Source: Candidatus Caldilinea saccharophila (GTDB lineage Bacteria > Chloroflexota > Anaerolineae > Caldilineales > Caldilineaceae). From it: 64,000 bases of DNA. The stretch is taken from positions 1 through 64,000 of the forward strand of contig JADJVW010000021.1 in NCBI GenBank assembly GCA_016710365.1. The letters run 5' to 3'. Positions 1 through 8,613 of the stretch are shown here, one piece after another. The position numbers and the translations under genes are program-made. Within the stretch, counting starts at the first letter, position 1. Every line of letters begins with the position of its first letter. The notes below the pieces were generated by a model, which searched no databases, was not told where the DNA came from, and saw nothing but the letters and a program-made list of their open reading frames with translations.

Positions 1-861
1 CCGAGCTAACGGGCCGAGAACTAACACCCGGCGGAGTTAACGGCACGTAAAAAGCAATACACCTACTACCGCGACCAACTCTTAACCTTTACAGAAGACC
101 AAGTTGAATGGAAACCATTGGGGAAAGTATGTGATTATGTAGACTATAGAGGGAAAACTCCGATAAAATCTTCAGAAGGAATATTTCTGATAACTGCTAA
201 AAACATTAGAATGGGTTATATAGATTATCAAGCGTCTCAAGAGTTTATCCCAGAAGATAACTACAACATTGTAATGCGACGAGGTTTACCTGAAATGGGT
301 GATGTCCTCATAACTACAGAAGCCCCATGTGGGAATATAGCCCAAGTTGATCGCAAAAATATTGCTTTAGCGCAAAGGGTCATAAAATATAGAAGCAAAG
401 ATGAGCGTCTTTTAAACTCGTTTTTAAAACATTATTTAATGGGAAGTCAATTTCAGAAGAAATTAGCTAAAACCGCAACAGGTTCTACAGTAAAAGGTAT
501 AAAAGGTAGTAAACTCCACAAATTAACCATTCCAATTCCATCTCCCGCCGAACAAGCCCGCATCGTTGCCATCCTAGACAAATTCGACACCTTAACCAAC
601 TCCATCAGCGAAGGCTTGCCCCGTGAAATTGAATTGCGCCAACAGCAATATGCATATTATCGCGAGCAGTTGTTAAGCTTTCCCCAATTCCCCTCCCCCC
701 AATTCCCCTCCCCGGAGGGGTGCCCGAAGGGCGGGGTGGTCCAGTACCCAAAGAACGCGTGGTTCAGGGACAACCGCATAATCATGCAAACGATCATAAA
801 ACCACCACCCCGTCAGGCTACGCCTGCCACCCCTCCAAAGGAGGGGAAAATTATGCGGTAA
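1..861 (+). CDS. hsdS: Type I restriction-modification specificity subunit, 3' part, with frame break near left edge
   Basis: This is the C-terminal half of HsdS, which gives the HsdMRS complex its DNA recognition. The frame is open from about position 25. It starts with the end of the central conserved spacer (ELTARKKQYTYYRDQLL), continues with a target recognition domain (about 118-540), and ends with the distal conserved coil (ARIVAILDKFDTLTNSI, then the ELRQQQYAYYREQLLSF block). The N-terminal half and hsdM would lie left of the window. A 1-nt frame change between about 26 and 33 separates the visible spacer repeats from the rest. Normal HsdS proteins stop shortly after YYREQLLSF; here about 60 further residues are encoded by a palindromic repeat (701-852), so the tail is probably acquired. 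The TTG at 118 is an internal codon, not a start. Family assignment is firm; functionality is uncertain. Confidence 0.85.
3..48 (+). repeat. Tandem 15-bp repeats encoding ELTxR in the hsdS spacer
   Basis: The octamers GAGCTAAC (3-10), GAACTAAC (18-25) and GAGTTAAC (34-41) are spaced 15 and 16 nt apart. In frame they encode ELTGR, ELTxx and ELTAR, a run of pentads just before KKQY. The second unit is one base too long and breaks the reading frame. In EcoR124-type HsdS proteins the number of short repeats in this spacer (TAEL) sets the distance between the two half-sites. Confidence 0.6.
701..852. repeat. Large imperfect inverted repeat in the hsdS tail
   Basis: The left arm (701-740) runs from AATTCCCCTCC to GGCGGGGTGGT. 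The right arm (803-852) is its approximate reverse complement, from ACCACCCCGTC to GGAGGGGAAAATT, with about 60 nt between. The same arms recur at 1209-1250, 1341-1389 and 1421-1463 beyond the DUF559 gene. The element is read through as the extra C-terminal tail of HsdS, and the hsdS stop codon lies 7 nt after it. Confidence 0.75.
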
Positions 862-897
862 CACAAAAAAATACAAATCCCTACCCTAACCCCAGCC

Positions 898-1251
898 TTG
901 CGCGACAGAGCCAAGGCGCTGCGCAAGGCAGGTATGCTTCATGAAGCCCTGCTCTGGCTTCAGTTAAAAAGCAAAAAGCTCAACGGTCTGGACTTTGATC
1001 GCCAAAAAATTATTGGCAACTATATCGTCGATTTTTACTGTGCCGAAAAGGATGTTGTTATTGAAGTAGACGGCCGTTCCCACGATAGTAAACAGCAAGA
1101 AGATGCCGAGCGAGATCAGTATTTGAATCGCTTGGGGCTAACGGTAATTCGTCTGTCGGCGAAGGATGTGTTGCAGAATATGGAAAGCGTTGTTGGGTTT
1201 TTAAGAGACCACCCCGCCCTGGCGGGCACCCCTCCAGAGGAGGGGAATTGA
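898..1251 (+). CDS. DUF559 domain protein (Vsr/PD-(D/E)xK-like endonuclease fold)
   Basis: This small protein of the DUF559 family belongs to the very-short-patch-repair-like endonuclease fold. It shows the typical order: an N-terminal RAKALRKAGMLHEALLW helix, then the core GLDFDRQKIIGNYIVDFYC followed by VVIEVDGRSHD, with the acidic catalytic-type positions D and E-x-D. The biological role of DUF559 proteins is not established. The TTG at 898 is the only conventional start; the frame is open back to 862, so initiation slightly upstream is possible. The last residues (DHPALAGTPPEEGN) and the stop codon are written by a palindromic repeat (1209-1250). The gene sits between hsdS and hsdR, bracketed by copies of the same repeat, which suggests that gene and repeats moved together. 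Confidence 0.75.
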   Translation: MRDRAKALRKAGMLHEALLWLQLKSKKLNGLDFDRQKIIGNYIVDFYCAEKDVVIEVDGRSHDSKQQEDAERDQYLNRLGLTVIRLSAKDVLQNMESVVGFLRDHPALAGTPPEEGN

Positions 1252-1507
1252 TTGAAGCCGCTGGCGGGGGTACCCCTCCAGAGGAGGGGAATTGATTGAA
1301 GCCGCTGGCGGGGGTACCCCTCCAGAGGAGGGGGATATATAAATTCCCCTCCCTCGGAGGGGTGGCAGGCGCAGCCTGACGGGGTGGTTCTTATTTGGAA
1401 GACGTTATGGGTTTTTAAGAGACCACCCCGCCCTGGCGGGCACCCCTCCAGAGGAGGGGGATTGATCGAGGCCGCTGGCGAGTACCCCTCCAGAGGAGGG
1501 GAATTGT
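1209..1507. repeat. Cluster of palindromic and 45-bp tandem repeats downstream of the DUF559 gene
   Basis: This 300-bp stretch has no separate gene. It holds at least four copies of CCCCTCCAGAGGAGGGG-type palindromes, including 45-bp tandem units (GAAGCCGCTGGCGGGGGTAC plus palindrome, starting near 1255 and 1300, and a variant near 1470). An inverted pair (1341-1389 and 1421-1463) matches the arms at 701-852. A second copy of the DUF559 gene's 3' end (TTTTTAAGAGACCACC, about 1198-1213) recurs at about 1410-1425, so the repeat has been duplicated with a piece of the gene. Confidence 0.8.
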
Positions 1508-1539
1508 GAAAAAAACTGCCGCAAAAAGGACGCTGAGGA

Positions 1540-4500
1540 ATGATTGAATATAAAGCCATTGCAGAATCAAATAACTTTATCGTTTTAGATAAATACACCA
1601 AAGCGTTGCAGATCAAAGAATCGTATCAAAGCGAATACGCTTTAGAGGCAGAGTTCATCACCGACCTGCAAAACCAGGGGTATGAATACCTGCCCGAGCT
1701 AAACACCCCCGCTAAAATGCTCGCCAACGTGCGGGTGCAACTGCAAACCCTCAATAACATGCAGTTCCTGGATGGGGAATGGCAACGCTTCGTAGAGAGC
1801 TATTTAGATAAACCCAGCGACAACAGCACCGAGAAAACGCGCAAAATCCACGACGACTATATCTATGACTTTGTCTTTGATGATGGGCATATCCAAAACA
1901 TCTATCTATTGGATAAGCAAAACATAGTCCGCAATAAAGTGCAGGTCATCAAACAGTTTGAACAAAAAGGGACACAGGCCAATCGCTACGATGTCACCAT
2001 TTTGGTCAATGGACTGCCCCTAGTGCAAATCGAACTGAAAAAGCGCGGCGTGGCTATCCGCGAAGCCTTTAATCAGGTACACCGTTACAGCAAAGAAAGT
2101 TTCAACGCAGACAACTCCCTGTATAAATATGTGCAGCTTTTCGTCATCTCCAATGGCACCGATAGCCGCTACTTTGCCAACACCACCAAGCGAGACAAAA
2201 ACAGCTTTGACTTCACCATGAATTGGGCCAGAGCCGATAACAGCCCCATCAAAGACCTAAAAGATTTTACCGCCACCTTCTTTCAGAAGAACACCTTGTT
2301 GCAGGTGCTGATCACCTATTCCGTGTTTGACGTGAGCGACACCTTACTCGTCATGCGCCCCTACCAAATTGCCGCCACCGAGCGCATCTTGTGGAAAATA
2401 AACAGTGCCTATCATGCCAAAAGCTGGCGCACCACCGAAGGAGGGGGCTTTATTTGGCACACCACCGGTTCAGGTAAAACCTTAACCAGCTTTAAAGCGG
2501 CGCGGCTGGCTACCAAGCTCGATTTTATTGATAAAGTCTTCTTTGTGGTTGACCGTAAAGACCTCGACTATCAAACCATGAAAGAGTACCAACGCTTTTC
2601 ACCCGACAGCGTCAATGGTTCAGATAGCACGGCCGGCTTAAAGCGCAACCTGGATAAAGATGACAATAAAATCATCGTCACCACCATTCAAAAGCTGAAC
2701 AACCTCATGAAAAGTGAAGGCGACCTGCCCATCTACAGTAAGCAAGTCGTCTTTATCTTTGATGAGGCACACCGTTCACAGTTCGGTGAAGCCCAAAAGA
2801 ACCTCAAGAAGAAGTTCAAGAAGTTCTACCAGTTTGGTTTCACAGGAACACCGATCTTCCCCCAAAATGCCCTGGGCGCAGAAACCACCGCCAGCGTCTT
2901 TGGGCGTGAGCTACATGCCTATGTGATTACCGACGCCATCCGTGATGAAAAAGTCTTAAAATTCAAAGTAGACTACAACGATGTCCGCCCCCAGTTTAAA
3001 GGGATTGAAACAGAGCAAGACGAGCAAAAACTCACAGCGGCCGAAAACAAACAAGCGTTATTGCATCCCGACCGTATTCGAGAAATTGCCCAGTACATTT
3101 TAGACAAATTCAAGCAAAAAACGCATCGTTTACAAGCGGGTGGCACAGGCTTTAATGCCATGTTCGCCGTGAGCAGTGTGGCGGCCGCCAAACTGTACTA
3201 TGAAGCGTTTAGGCAGTTACAGAAAGGGAGTGACAAGCCGCTTAAGATTGCCACCATCTTCTCCTTTGCGGCCAATGAAGAACAAAGTGCCGTCGGGGAA
3301 ATTCTTGATGAAAGCTTTGAACTCACGGCCATGGATAGCAGCGCCAAAGAGTTTTTAAGTGCGGTCATTGATGACTATAACGCGCTGTTTAAAACCAATT
3401 ACGGCGTTGATAGCCAAGCGTTTCAAAACTATTACCGCGACCTTGCCAAACGGGTGATCAATCAAGAAGTTGATTTGCTGATTGTGGTGGGCATGTTTCT
3501 AACAGGCTTTGATGCGCCCACTTTAAACACCTTATTCGTGGATAAAAATTTGCGCTACCACGGCTTGATCCAAGCGTATTCACGCACCAACCGCATTTAT
3601 GATGCCACCAAAACGTTTGGCAATATCATCACCTTCCGCGATTTAGAACAAGCGACCATTGATGCCATTACGCTGTTTGGTGACAAGAACACCAAAAACG
3701 TGGTGCTAGAAAAAAGCTACAAAGAGTACATGGAAGGCTTCACCGATGTAGCAACAGGTGAAGCACGGCGTGGTTATTTGGACGTGGTGGCAGAGTTGCA
3801 ACAACGCTTCCCCCAGCCTGATGACATTGTTGGAGAAAAAGATAAAAAAGAGTTCGCCAAATTATTTGGTGAATATTTGCGGGTCGAGAATGTGCTGCAA
3901 AACTACGACGAATATGCTGGGTTAAAAGCCTTACAAAGTTTAGATATGACCGACTCTACCGCTGTAGATGAGTTTAAAGCGAAGCACTACCTAAACGATG
4001 ATGACTTAGCTGCCATGCAGGCGATACAGGTGCCAACCGAGCGCACTATTCAAGATTACCGTTCAACTTATAACGATATTCGTGATTGGCTTCGCCGAGA
4101 AAAAGTGGGCACTGAAGCAGACACCGCCACGATTGATTGGGATGATGTGGTATTTGAGGTAGATCTGCTCAAATCACAAGAGATTAATCTGGACTATATT
4201 TTGGAGTTAATTTTTGAGCACAATAAGAAAACAAAGGATAAGGCGGCATTGGTTGAAGAGGTACGCCGTCTCATTCGTGCTAGCCTGGGCAACCGTGCCA
4301 AAGAAAGTTTGATGGTTGATTTTATTAACCAAACCAACTTGGACAATATTCCCGACAAAGCGAGCATTATTGAGGCTTTCTTTACCTTTGCTCAAGCTGA
4401 ACAACAACGTGAAGCAGCGGAATTGATTAGCGCTGAAAACCTGAATGTAGAAGCGGCTAAGCGTTATATTACGGCATCGTTAAAACGTGAATATGCCAGC

Positions 4501-4638
4501 GAAAACGGCACAGAACTCAATGCAGTTCTGCCCAAAATGAGTCCGCTTAATCCGCAATACTTAAGCAAAAAACAAACTGTTTTCCAAAAAATTGCCGCTT
4601 TTGTTGAGAAGTTTAAAGGTGTGGGCGGGCAGATTTAA
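1540..4638 (+). CDS. hsdR: Type I restriction enzyme R subunit (translocase/nuclease)
   Basis: HsdR is the ATP-driven translocating and cleaving subunit of the type I restriction complex. At 1032 residues it is full length and uninterrupted. The N-terminal nuclease domain has RYDVTILVNGLPLVQIELKK, the D...E-x-K pattern of the PD-(D/E)xK site. The SF2 helicase domain follows: Walker A TTGSGKT, DEAH box (IFDEAHRSQ), motif III (FTGTP), LIVVGMFLTGFDAP, and a motif VI-like YSRTNRIYD. A helical C-terminal region would contact the methylase core. The ATG at 1540 is preceded by AAAAGGA. It is separated from hsdS by the DUF559 gene and repeats. Base composition is visibly lower in GC than the 9-64 kb region, consistent with horizontal transfer. 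Confidence 0.95.
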   Translation: MIEYKAIAESNNFIVLDKYTKALQIKESYQSEYALEAEFITDLQNQGYEYLPELNTPAKMLANVRVQLQTLNNMQFLDGEWQRFVESYLDKPSDNSTEKTRKIHDDYIYDFVFDDGHIQNIYLLDKQNIVRNKVQVIKQFEQKGTQANRYDVTILVNGLPLVQIELKKRGVAIREAFNQVHRYSKESFNADNSLYKYVQLFVISNGTDSRYFANTTKRDKNSFDFTMNWARADNSPIKDLKDFTATFFQKNTLLQVLITYSVFDVSDTLLVMRPYQIAATERILWKINSAYHAKSWRTTEGGGFIWHTTGSGKTLTSFKAARLATKLDFIDKVFFVVDRKDLDYQTMKEYQRFSPDSVNGSDSTAGLKRNLDKDDNKIIVTTIQKLNNLMKSEGDLPIYSKQVVFIFDEAHRSQFGEAQKNLKKKFKKFYQFGFTGTPIFPQNALGAETTASVFGRELHAYVITDAIRDEKVLKFKVDYNDVRPQFKGIETEQDEQKLTAAENKQALLHPDRIREIAQYILDKFKQKTHRLQAGGTGFNAMFAVSSVAAAKLYYEAFRQLQKGSDKPLKIATIFSFAANEEQSAVGEILDESFELTAMDSSAKEFLSAVIDDYNALFKTNYGVDSQAFQNYYRDLAKRVINQEVDLLIVVGMFLTGFDAPTLNTLFVDKNLRYHGLIQAYSRTNRIYDATKTFGNIITFRDLEQATIDAITLFGDKNTKNVVLEKSYKEYMEGFTDVATGEARRGYLDVVAELQQRFPQPDDIVGEKDKKEFAKLFGEYLRVENVLQNYDEYAGLKALQSLDMTDSTAVDEFKAKHYLNDDDLAAMQAIQVPTERTIQDYRSTYNDIRDWLRREKVGTEADTATIDWDDVVFEVDLLKSQEINLDYILELIFEHNKKTKDKAALVEEVRRLIRASLGNRAKESLMVDFINQTNLDNIPDKASIIEAFFTFAQAEQQREAAELISAENLNVEAAKRYITASLKREYASENGTELNAVLPKMSPLNPQYLSKKQTVFQKIAAFVEKFKGVGGQI

Positions 4639-4651
4639 TCCATGTATTATA

Positions 4652-6133
4652 TACAATACCTTCGCCAGTCTATGGTTGAGTGATAAGAGCTTGAGTCGAG
4701 TGAATTGCGCCCATGCTGGCAACATAGTGAAGGATGGCAGCAATAATATTCGGATTGGGTGGTTCGGGAAGCAATTCAATGGTTGCGTGGACATATCTAC
4801 GACCACGGAAGAACGCTTTCAAATCCAAAACACCAGCGTCGGGATGTGACCTGCGAAAATCGGCAAGCTGGCGATGAGAAAGATTAACCATGAAGAGCGA
4901 AAGGTTGACTGCATTGGTGACGGGAGTCTCTTTGATGGTCATGAAGTCCTCCATGCCCCAGAATTGTTTAGCGTCGCGGAAGTTGAACTCGATTTGGAAG
5001 CGCAGGCGATAGTAGTGAATCAGGGTATCGTGTGAGTTTGAGATCACTGCTGAAAAGCACCGCATGTGCGCGGACGCCACTCTCCAGATTGGTTTTGACC
5101 AGGATCACGACATTGAGTGGGTCGGCAAAGCACTCGTGCAACATCGTGGCTTGGTAAACATCAGTGCGAATCCCCTTGTCCTGACCGGTCGCCATCTGAT
5201 AACGCTCTGGAATGGCCTGATAATTGAGCTTGTCGCCAGAGCGACGACGGGGGCCAGACTTCTTCTGTTCACCCTTGTACTCGAAGTAGAGCGCCGAATC
5301 GTGACGCAGTTTCGAGATCAGGTGCAACCCCAGACTTTGCTGCACCATCTGACAAACGTTGTTGTTGCCGAAATGACCATCCAGCACCAGATAGGTGAGG
5401 GGGAAGAGTCCACCAATCAGTTCCAACAACTTCTTGACCAGTCGCTCCATCATTCTCAGTTCGCCGTTCCATTCAACGTGACGTTTGTCTTTATTCTTGC
5501 TGCCTTTGGGACGTCCCGCCTTGCGCTTGCCTCCCTTTGGATTCTTCTTCGCTGCGCTTTTCTTGGTCGCACGCTGCTTCGCTTTCGCTGGAGCGTCCGT
5601 CTCTGCGTGCTTAACCACTTGCTCCGTCAGCAGCGGATGGGAAACAGCATCACTCACACTGACCAGAGAAAGGGTGAAGAAGCTGACCCCAGCGATGGGC
5701 TTGTTGTAGATCGACGAGAAAAAACGGTCCAACCGTGTGTCTTCTTTCCGGCTTTGCTGACCACGCTCTCGTCGCCAACAACCAGATACACCTCATCAGG
5801 TTGGAACAGGTGGGTGCGGAAGAACAGCCAACTCATCTGCGCCCACGGCAGCACTGTGTTGAACCAACGCTGCACTGTCCGGTAGCTGCCACCCCTCTCC
5901 GTCCAGCGCGAAATACCCAACATCGTCACACGACCGGTCATTGCCAACATCGCGGCGATGATTCGTCCCAACTGACGTGTCGCTGTCTGATTCTGACATT
6001 GATCCAAGCATTGAAGCAGTGCGATAATCTCGATCATGAGCGGTTCTGTCTGATAGGAATTCCACTTTTGTCGGTGATAAGCCTATCCTACACGACCGCT
6101 CTATCTTTCCCCTTTTTTGGCGAAGGTATTGTA
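4652..6133. mobile_element. IS4-family insertion sequence
   Basis: A 1482-bp element bounded by perfect 16-bp terminal inverted repeats: TACAATACCTTCGCCA at 4652-4667 and its reverse complement at 6118-6133. It carries one transposase reading region on the minus strand and lies 14 nt after the hsdR stop. I could not see a clear target-site duplication next to the ends, so the flanks may have rearranged. The transposase carries the YREK signature of the IS4 group. Confidence 0.85.
4670..6037 (-). pseudogene. IS4-family DDE transposase, broken by two frame changes
   Basis: Three overlapping minus-strand segments (6037-5654, 5732-4968 and 5080-4670) together give one transposase of about 450 residues. 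The first segment has a DDE-type aspartate (VVGDESVVSKAGKKTHG). The second has a Lys-rich insert, then the second aspartate (LVLDGHFGNNNV). The third has YRLRFQIEFNFRDAK, an exact Y-x2-R-x3-E-x6-K signature. The first break falls near 5720-5730 (…THG should continue into DRFFSSIY) and the second near 5035-5040 (SSDLKLT should continue into HDTLIHYY). Each looks like a single missing base. As written it cannot make a transposase, but sequencing error is as likely as decay. Confidence 0.85.
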
Positions 6134-6386
6134 ACTCGATAATGAGTAGTTAGCAGGCCAGGGCGATCTCACTTGAAAGAATTTAGCAGGTTAAGAATTG
6201 AAAACAAGAAGCACCGTAGTCAAATGGGCCGCACGCTGGCTGTACCCGTAAGCTGGTTCTGAACGAGAAGGGTCATCTTGATCTCGGAGGCAGCAGCCAG
6301 CGTGCTTGTTTCGAGTATCGGGTGAGTGTTCGGGCAAGGTGCGGAAGAATGATCCCGGCCCGTAATTGCTCTGGCGGTCAAGGGCC
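6134..6386. other. Non-coding stretch between the IS element and first attC-like site
   Basis: I see no convincing gene in these ~250 bp. There is an 11-bp inverted repeat (GCACGCTGGCT at 6231-6241 and AGCCAGCGTGC at 6295-6305) that would form a long-loop hairpin. It lacks the AAC/GTT core of an attC site. The stretch may be the remains of a cassette whose left part was lost when the IS element arrived. Confidence 0.4.
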
Positions 6387-6514
6387 AGCTAACCGCCACA
6401 TTAAGCTGACCGCTGCTGTGCAGCGCGGGTACGCAGGCGCATTTTGGGCAAGTGTCGTGAGCCAAGCCGCGTTAGGGCAGTTCCCGCAGCGGCAGCTTAT
6501 GTGGGTCGTTGGGC
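6387..6514 (+). other. attC-like recombination site 1 (integron cassette site)
   Basis: This 128-nt imperfect palindrome ends in GTTGGGC (6508-6514), which fits the R' consensus GTTRRRY. The left end AGCTAAC (6387-6393) keeps the AAC core but misses one consensus position. The arms pair over 19 bp: CCACATTAAGCTGACCGCTGC (6396-6416) with GCAGCGGCAGCTTATGTGG (6486-6504). Two unpaired bases, a T and an A, lie on the left arm, like the extrahelical bases that set strand choice in attC sites. The length resembles long Vibrio-type sites. The following gene starts 42 nt after the site. Confidence 0.7.
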
Positions 6515-6555
6515 GGCATACCGTGTTCTAATAGCAGAGACATGAAGGGAAATGA

Positions 6556-7642
6556 ATGAGCCAAACTAAACAAGCTGAAACACAAACAAAGAAATCGCGA
6601 ATAATTGGCTATGATGTTGCTCGATCTCTGGCCGTATTCGGTATGGTGGTTGTAAACTACAAAGTTGTCATGGGAGCAAGTGAAAACGGACCGGAATGGT
6701 TGGTTTGGCTAGTGGGACTGTTTGATGGCCGTGCAGCCGCCACCTTTGTCATGTTGGCCGGTGTTGGTATCTCGATGCTATCACGTAAGGGGCGCATAAC
6801 TCAAGATAGAGAAAGAATAGGACAAGATCGACTCGCGCTAATGAAGCGAGCAGTATTTTTGTTTATTGTTGGTCTGCTTTATACGCCACTATGGCCAGCA
6901 GATATTTTGCATTTCTACGGAGTCTACATAGCAATCGCGGCGCTGTTGTTGACCGCATCAGATCGTCAATTATGGTCAGGGGCAATTGGATTGAGCGTTG
7001 CTTTTCTTCTCTTGGTTTTTATCTTTGATTACGAAAAAGGGTGGGATTTTTCAACACTCACATACATTGATTTTTGGACAGTGGCAGGCATGGCACGTCA
7101 CATCATTTTCAATGGTTTTCATCCAGTGATACCCTGGCTGGCGTTTATCTTAATTGGTATGTGGCTGGGCCGACAAGATGTGAAAGATAGTCAAGTGCGT
7201 AGACAAATTCTGGGTGGGTGTTTCCGTGGCTGCTATCGCAGAGACACTATCCTATATTTTGGTCAAGATATTTCCAGGTGAAACTGGCATCATTTTTGGT
7301 ACAGAGCCTATGCCGCCCATGCCGCTTTATATCATAGCGGGTGCAGGAACAGCAATCGCAATTATCACAATATGTTTGGAGCTTACATTTCAATACCCAA
7401 AAGCTCGAATCTTCTCTCCTCTGGTAGCTACAGGTCAGTTGGCATTGACATTGTATGTTGCCCATGTAGTGATAGGAATGGGTTTCCTTGAAGTGATAGG
7501 ACGACTTGAGAACCAGACATTACAATTCGCCACAATAAGCGCTATCATTTTTTCAGCTTTAGCCATCGTGTTTTCTAATTATTGGCGAAAGCGATTCCAG
7601 CGCGGTCCATTAGAATGGATGATGCGAAAGATAACAAGTTAG
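6556..7642 (+). CDS. DUF418/acyltransferase-like membrane protein (cassette gene, one frame break)
   Basis: This is a polytopic inner-membrane protein of the DUF418 / heparan-glucosaminide acetyltransferase-like superfamily. The N-terminus (RIIGYDVARSLAVFGMVVVN) and loop LFDGRAAATFVMLAGVG are typical of this fold, and the C-terminus has the DUF418-like RGPLEWMMR. About eight to nine hydrophobic segments are visible. The substrate is unknown. The frame changes near 7215-7235 (…RRQILGG should continue as VSVAAIAETLSY), so the gene is written in two overlapping pieces; the joined product is about 360 residues. It lies directly between attC-like sites 1 and 2, the position expected of an integron cassette gene. 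No promoter is obvious. Confidence 0.7.
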
Positions 7643-7661
7643 TATTGAAATGATAGATGCC

Positions 7662-7785
7662 GCACAACCCTATTTGTAGTTGACATAGCTGCGGCACGCG
7701 GGTACGCGGCCGAATTTGCCAAGTATGGTTGGGCGAAAGCAGCTTTAAGAGCGAAAACGCCACGCAACTGAAACTCTTGTTGGGC
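7662..7785 (+). other. attC-like recombination site 2
   Basis: The left end is GCACAAC (7662-7668) and the right end GTTGGGC (7779-7785). Inner pairing includes AGTTGAC (7678-7684) with GCAACT (7764-7769), leaving one extra base, and AGCTGC (7687-7692) with GCAGCT (7739-7744). The loop region CGCGGGTACGCGGC resembles CGCGGGTACGCAGGC of site 1. A second GTTGGGC at 7728-7734 is an alternative right end. It lies 20 nt after the preceding gene, as in cassettes. It is weaker than sites 1 and 3. Confidence 0.5.
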
Positions 7786-7972
7786 CTCGCAGTCATGCAG
7801 CGCCATTTGCTCTTCTGCAAGATGGAACATTGCCGCTGTTGATTCAGAACTAAACGTTCAGTGAAGTTGATTCGACGCCGACTGCGCTTAGCTGCAAAGC
7901 CATAAGTTTTGAAGTTTAGATTGCGACAAACTGTTTATCGTCTCAAATAGGATCGAATAGTCAGGAAAAAAG

Positions 7973-8182
7973 ATGGCACCCGTTGAAAAGCCAAAAGGAC
8001 CGGCATCGTACTTTCCATCGATAGAAAAGAAGTACGGCCACCCCATCGAGCATTGGCTTCAGGTGATACGAACATTCGGCCCACTCAAGCACATGGAACT
8101 GGTTGCAAAGCTCAAATCAGATCACGGGCTCGGGCACGGTCATGCAAATGCGTTGGTCGCATACTTTTTGGCCAAGCAGTAG
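7973..8182 (+). CDS. DUF4287 domain protein (cassette gene)
   Basis: A 69-residue protein matching the DUF4287 family over its whole length: GPASYFPSIEKKYGHPIEHW, then LKHMELVAKLKSDHGLGHGHANALVAY. Members are short, soluble and of unknown function. The ATG follows GGAAAAAAG. About 190 nt of apparently non-coding leader separate it from attC-like site 2, longer than usual for a cassette, and may hold a promoter. Site 3 starts 39 nt after the stop, so the gene plus site 3 form a plausible 487-bp cassette (7780-8266). Confidence 0.8.
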   Translation: MAPVEKPKGPASYFPSIEKKYGHPIEHWLQVIRTFGPLKHMELVAKLKSDHGLGHGHANALVAYFLAKQ

Positions 8183-8221
8183 TATGCCTCTGTGCCGCAT
8201 CTACTCAACTCGGAAAGCGAT

Positions 8222-8272
8222 GCCCAACCATTCGCTCAACCGCAAAATGCCGGTTAGCTCAAACCGTTAGGC
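8222..8272 (+). other. attC recombination site 3 (compact, canonical)
   Basis: This is the clearest integron site. The R'' box GCCCAAC (8222-8228) and R' box GTTAGGC (8266-8272) both fit the consensus. The inner boxes GCTCAACCG (8234-8242) and CGGTTAGC (8251-8258) pair with one extra base on the left arm. The spacers CATTC and TCAAACC closely resemble those of the classical aadA-type attC (AATTC, TCAAGC). Total length is 51 nt with a very short terminal loop. Confidence 0.85.
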
Positions 8273-8386
8273 ATCCGATATGCAGTTCCAATGGCCATTA
8301 AGGTTAATGACAAAATTGGGTCTTGTGTAACCCCGTGCGTACTTTTATGATTAAGTGATTTGAGCAACTGAAAAAGGGGATCGACA

Positions 8387-8611
8387 ATGGCAGAAGTCTT
8401 GTTTTTTCACCATGCCCAAGGGCTGATCCGTACTTCGTGGGTGAAGGGGACATCGATGCCGCGCGTGCTCTGATCCAAGCAGCTGAGGATGGGGGAGCTT
8501 TTTCTCTATCCCGGCGACCAGCACTACTTTGCGGACAGCTCGCTTCCTTCGTATGACGCGGCGGCATCCGCTCTCCTGTTGCAAAGAGTGCTGAGGTTCC
8601 TTGCCAAATAG
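8387..8611 (+). pseudogene. Dienelactone hydrolase family remnant (internally deleted)
   Basis: The first codons (MAEVLFFHHAQGL) are the start of a dienelactone-hydrolase-family alpha/beta hydrolase. The sequence then jumps to its C-terminal third: GEGDIDAARALIQAAEDG in one frame, then ELFLYPGDQHYFADSSLPSY and the last helix LLLQRVLRFLAK in another. The middle, including the nucleophile region, is missing. Intact relatives have about 190-200 residues; about 75 codons remain. The gene begins 115 nt after attC site 3. Confidence 0.75.
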
Positions 8612-8613
8612 AT

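Noticed and set aside
4968..5732. Programmed frameshifting in the IS4 transposase
   Set aside because: IS4-family transposases are normally one frame; both breaks look like single missing bases, and similar breaks affect many unrelated genes here.
6231..6305. 11-bp inverted repeat as a further attC site
   Set aside because: It lacks the AAC/GTT core boxes and the inner box pair.
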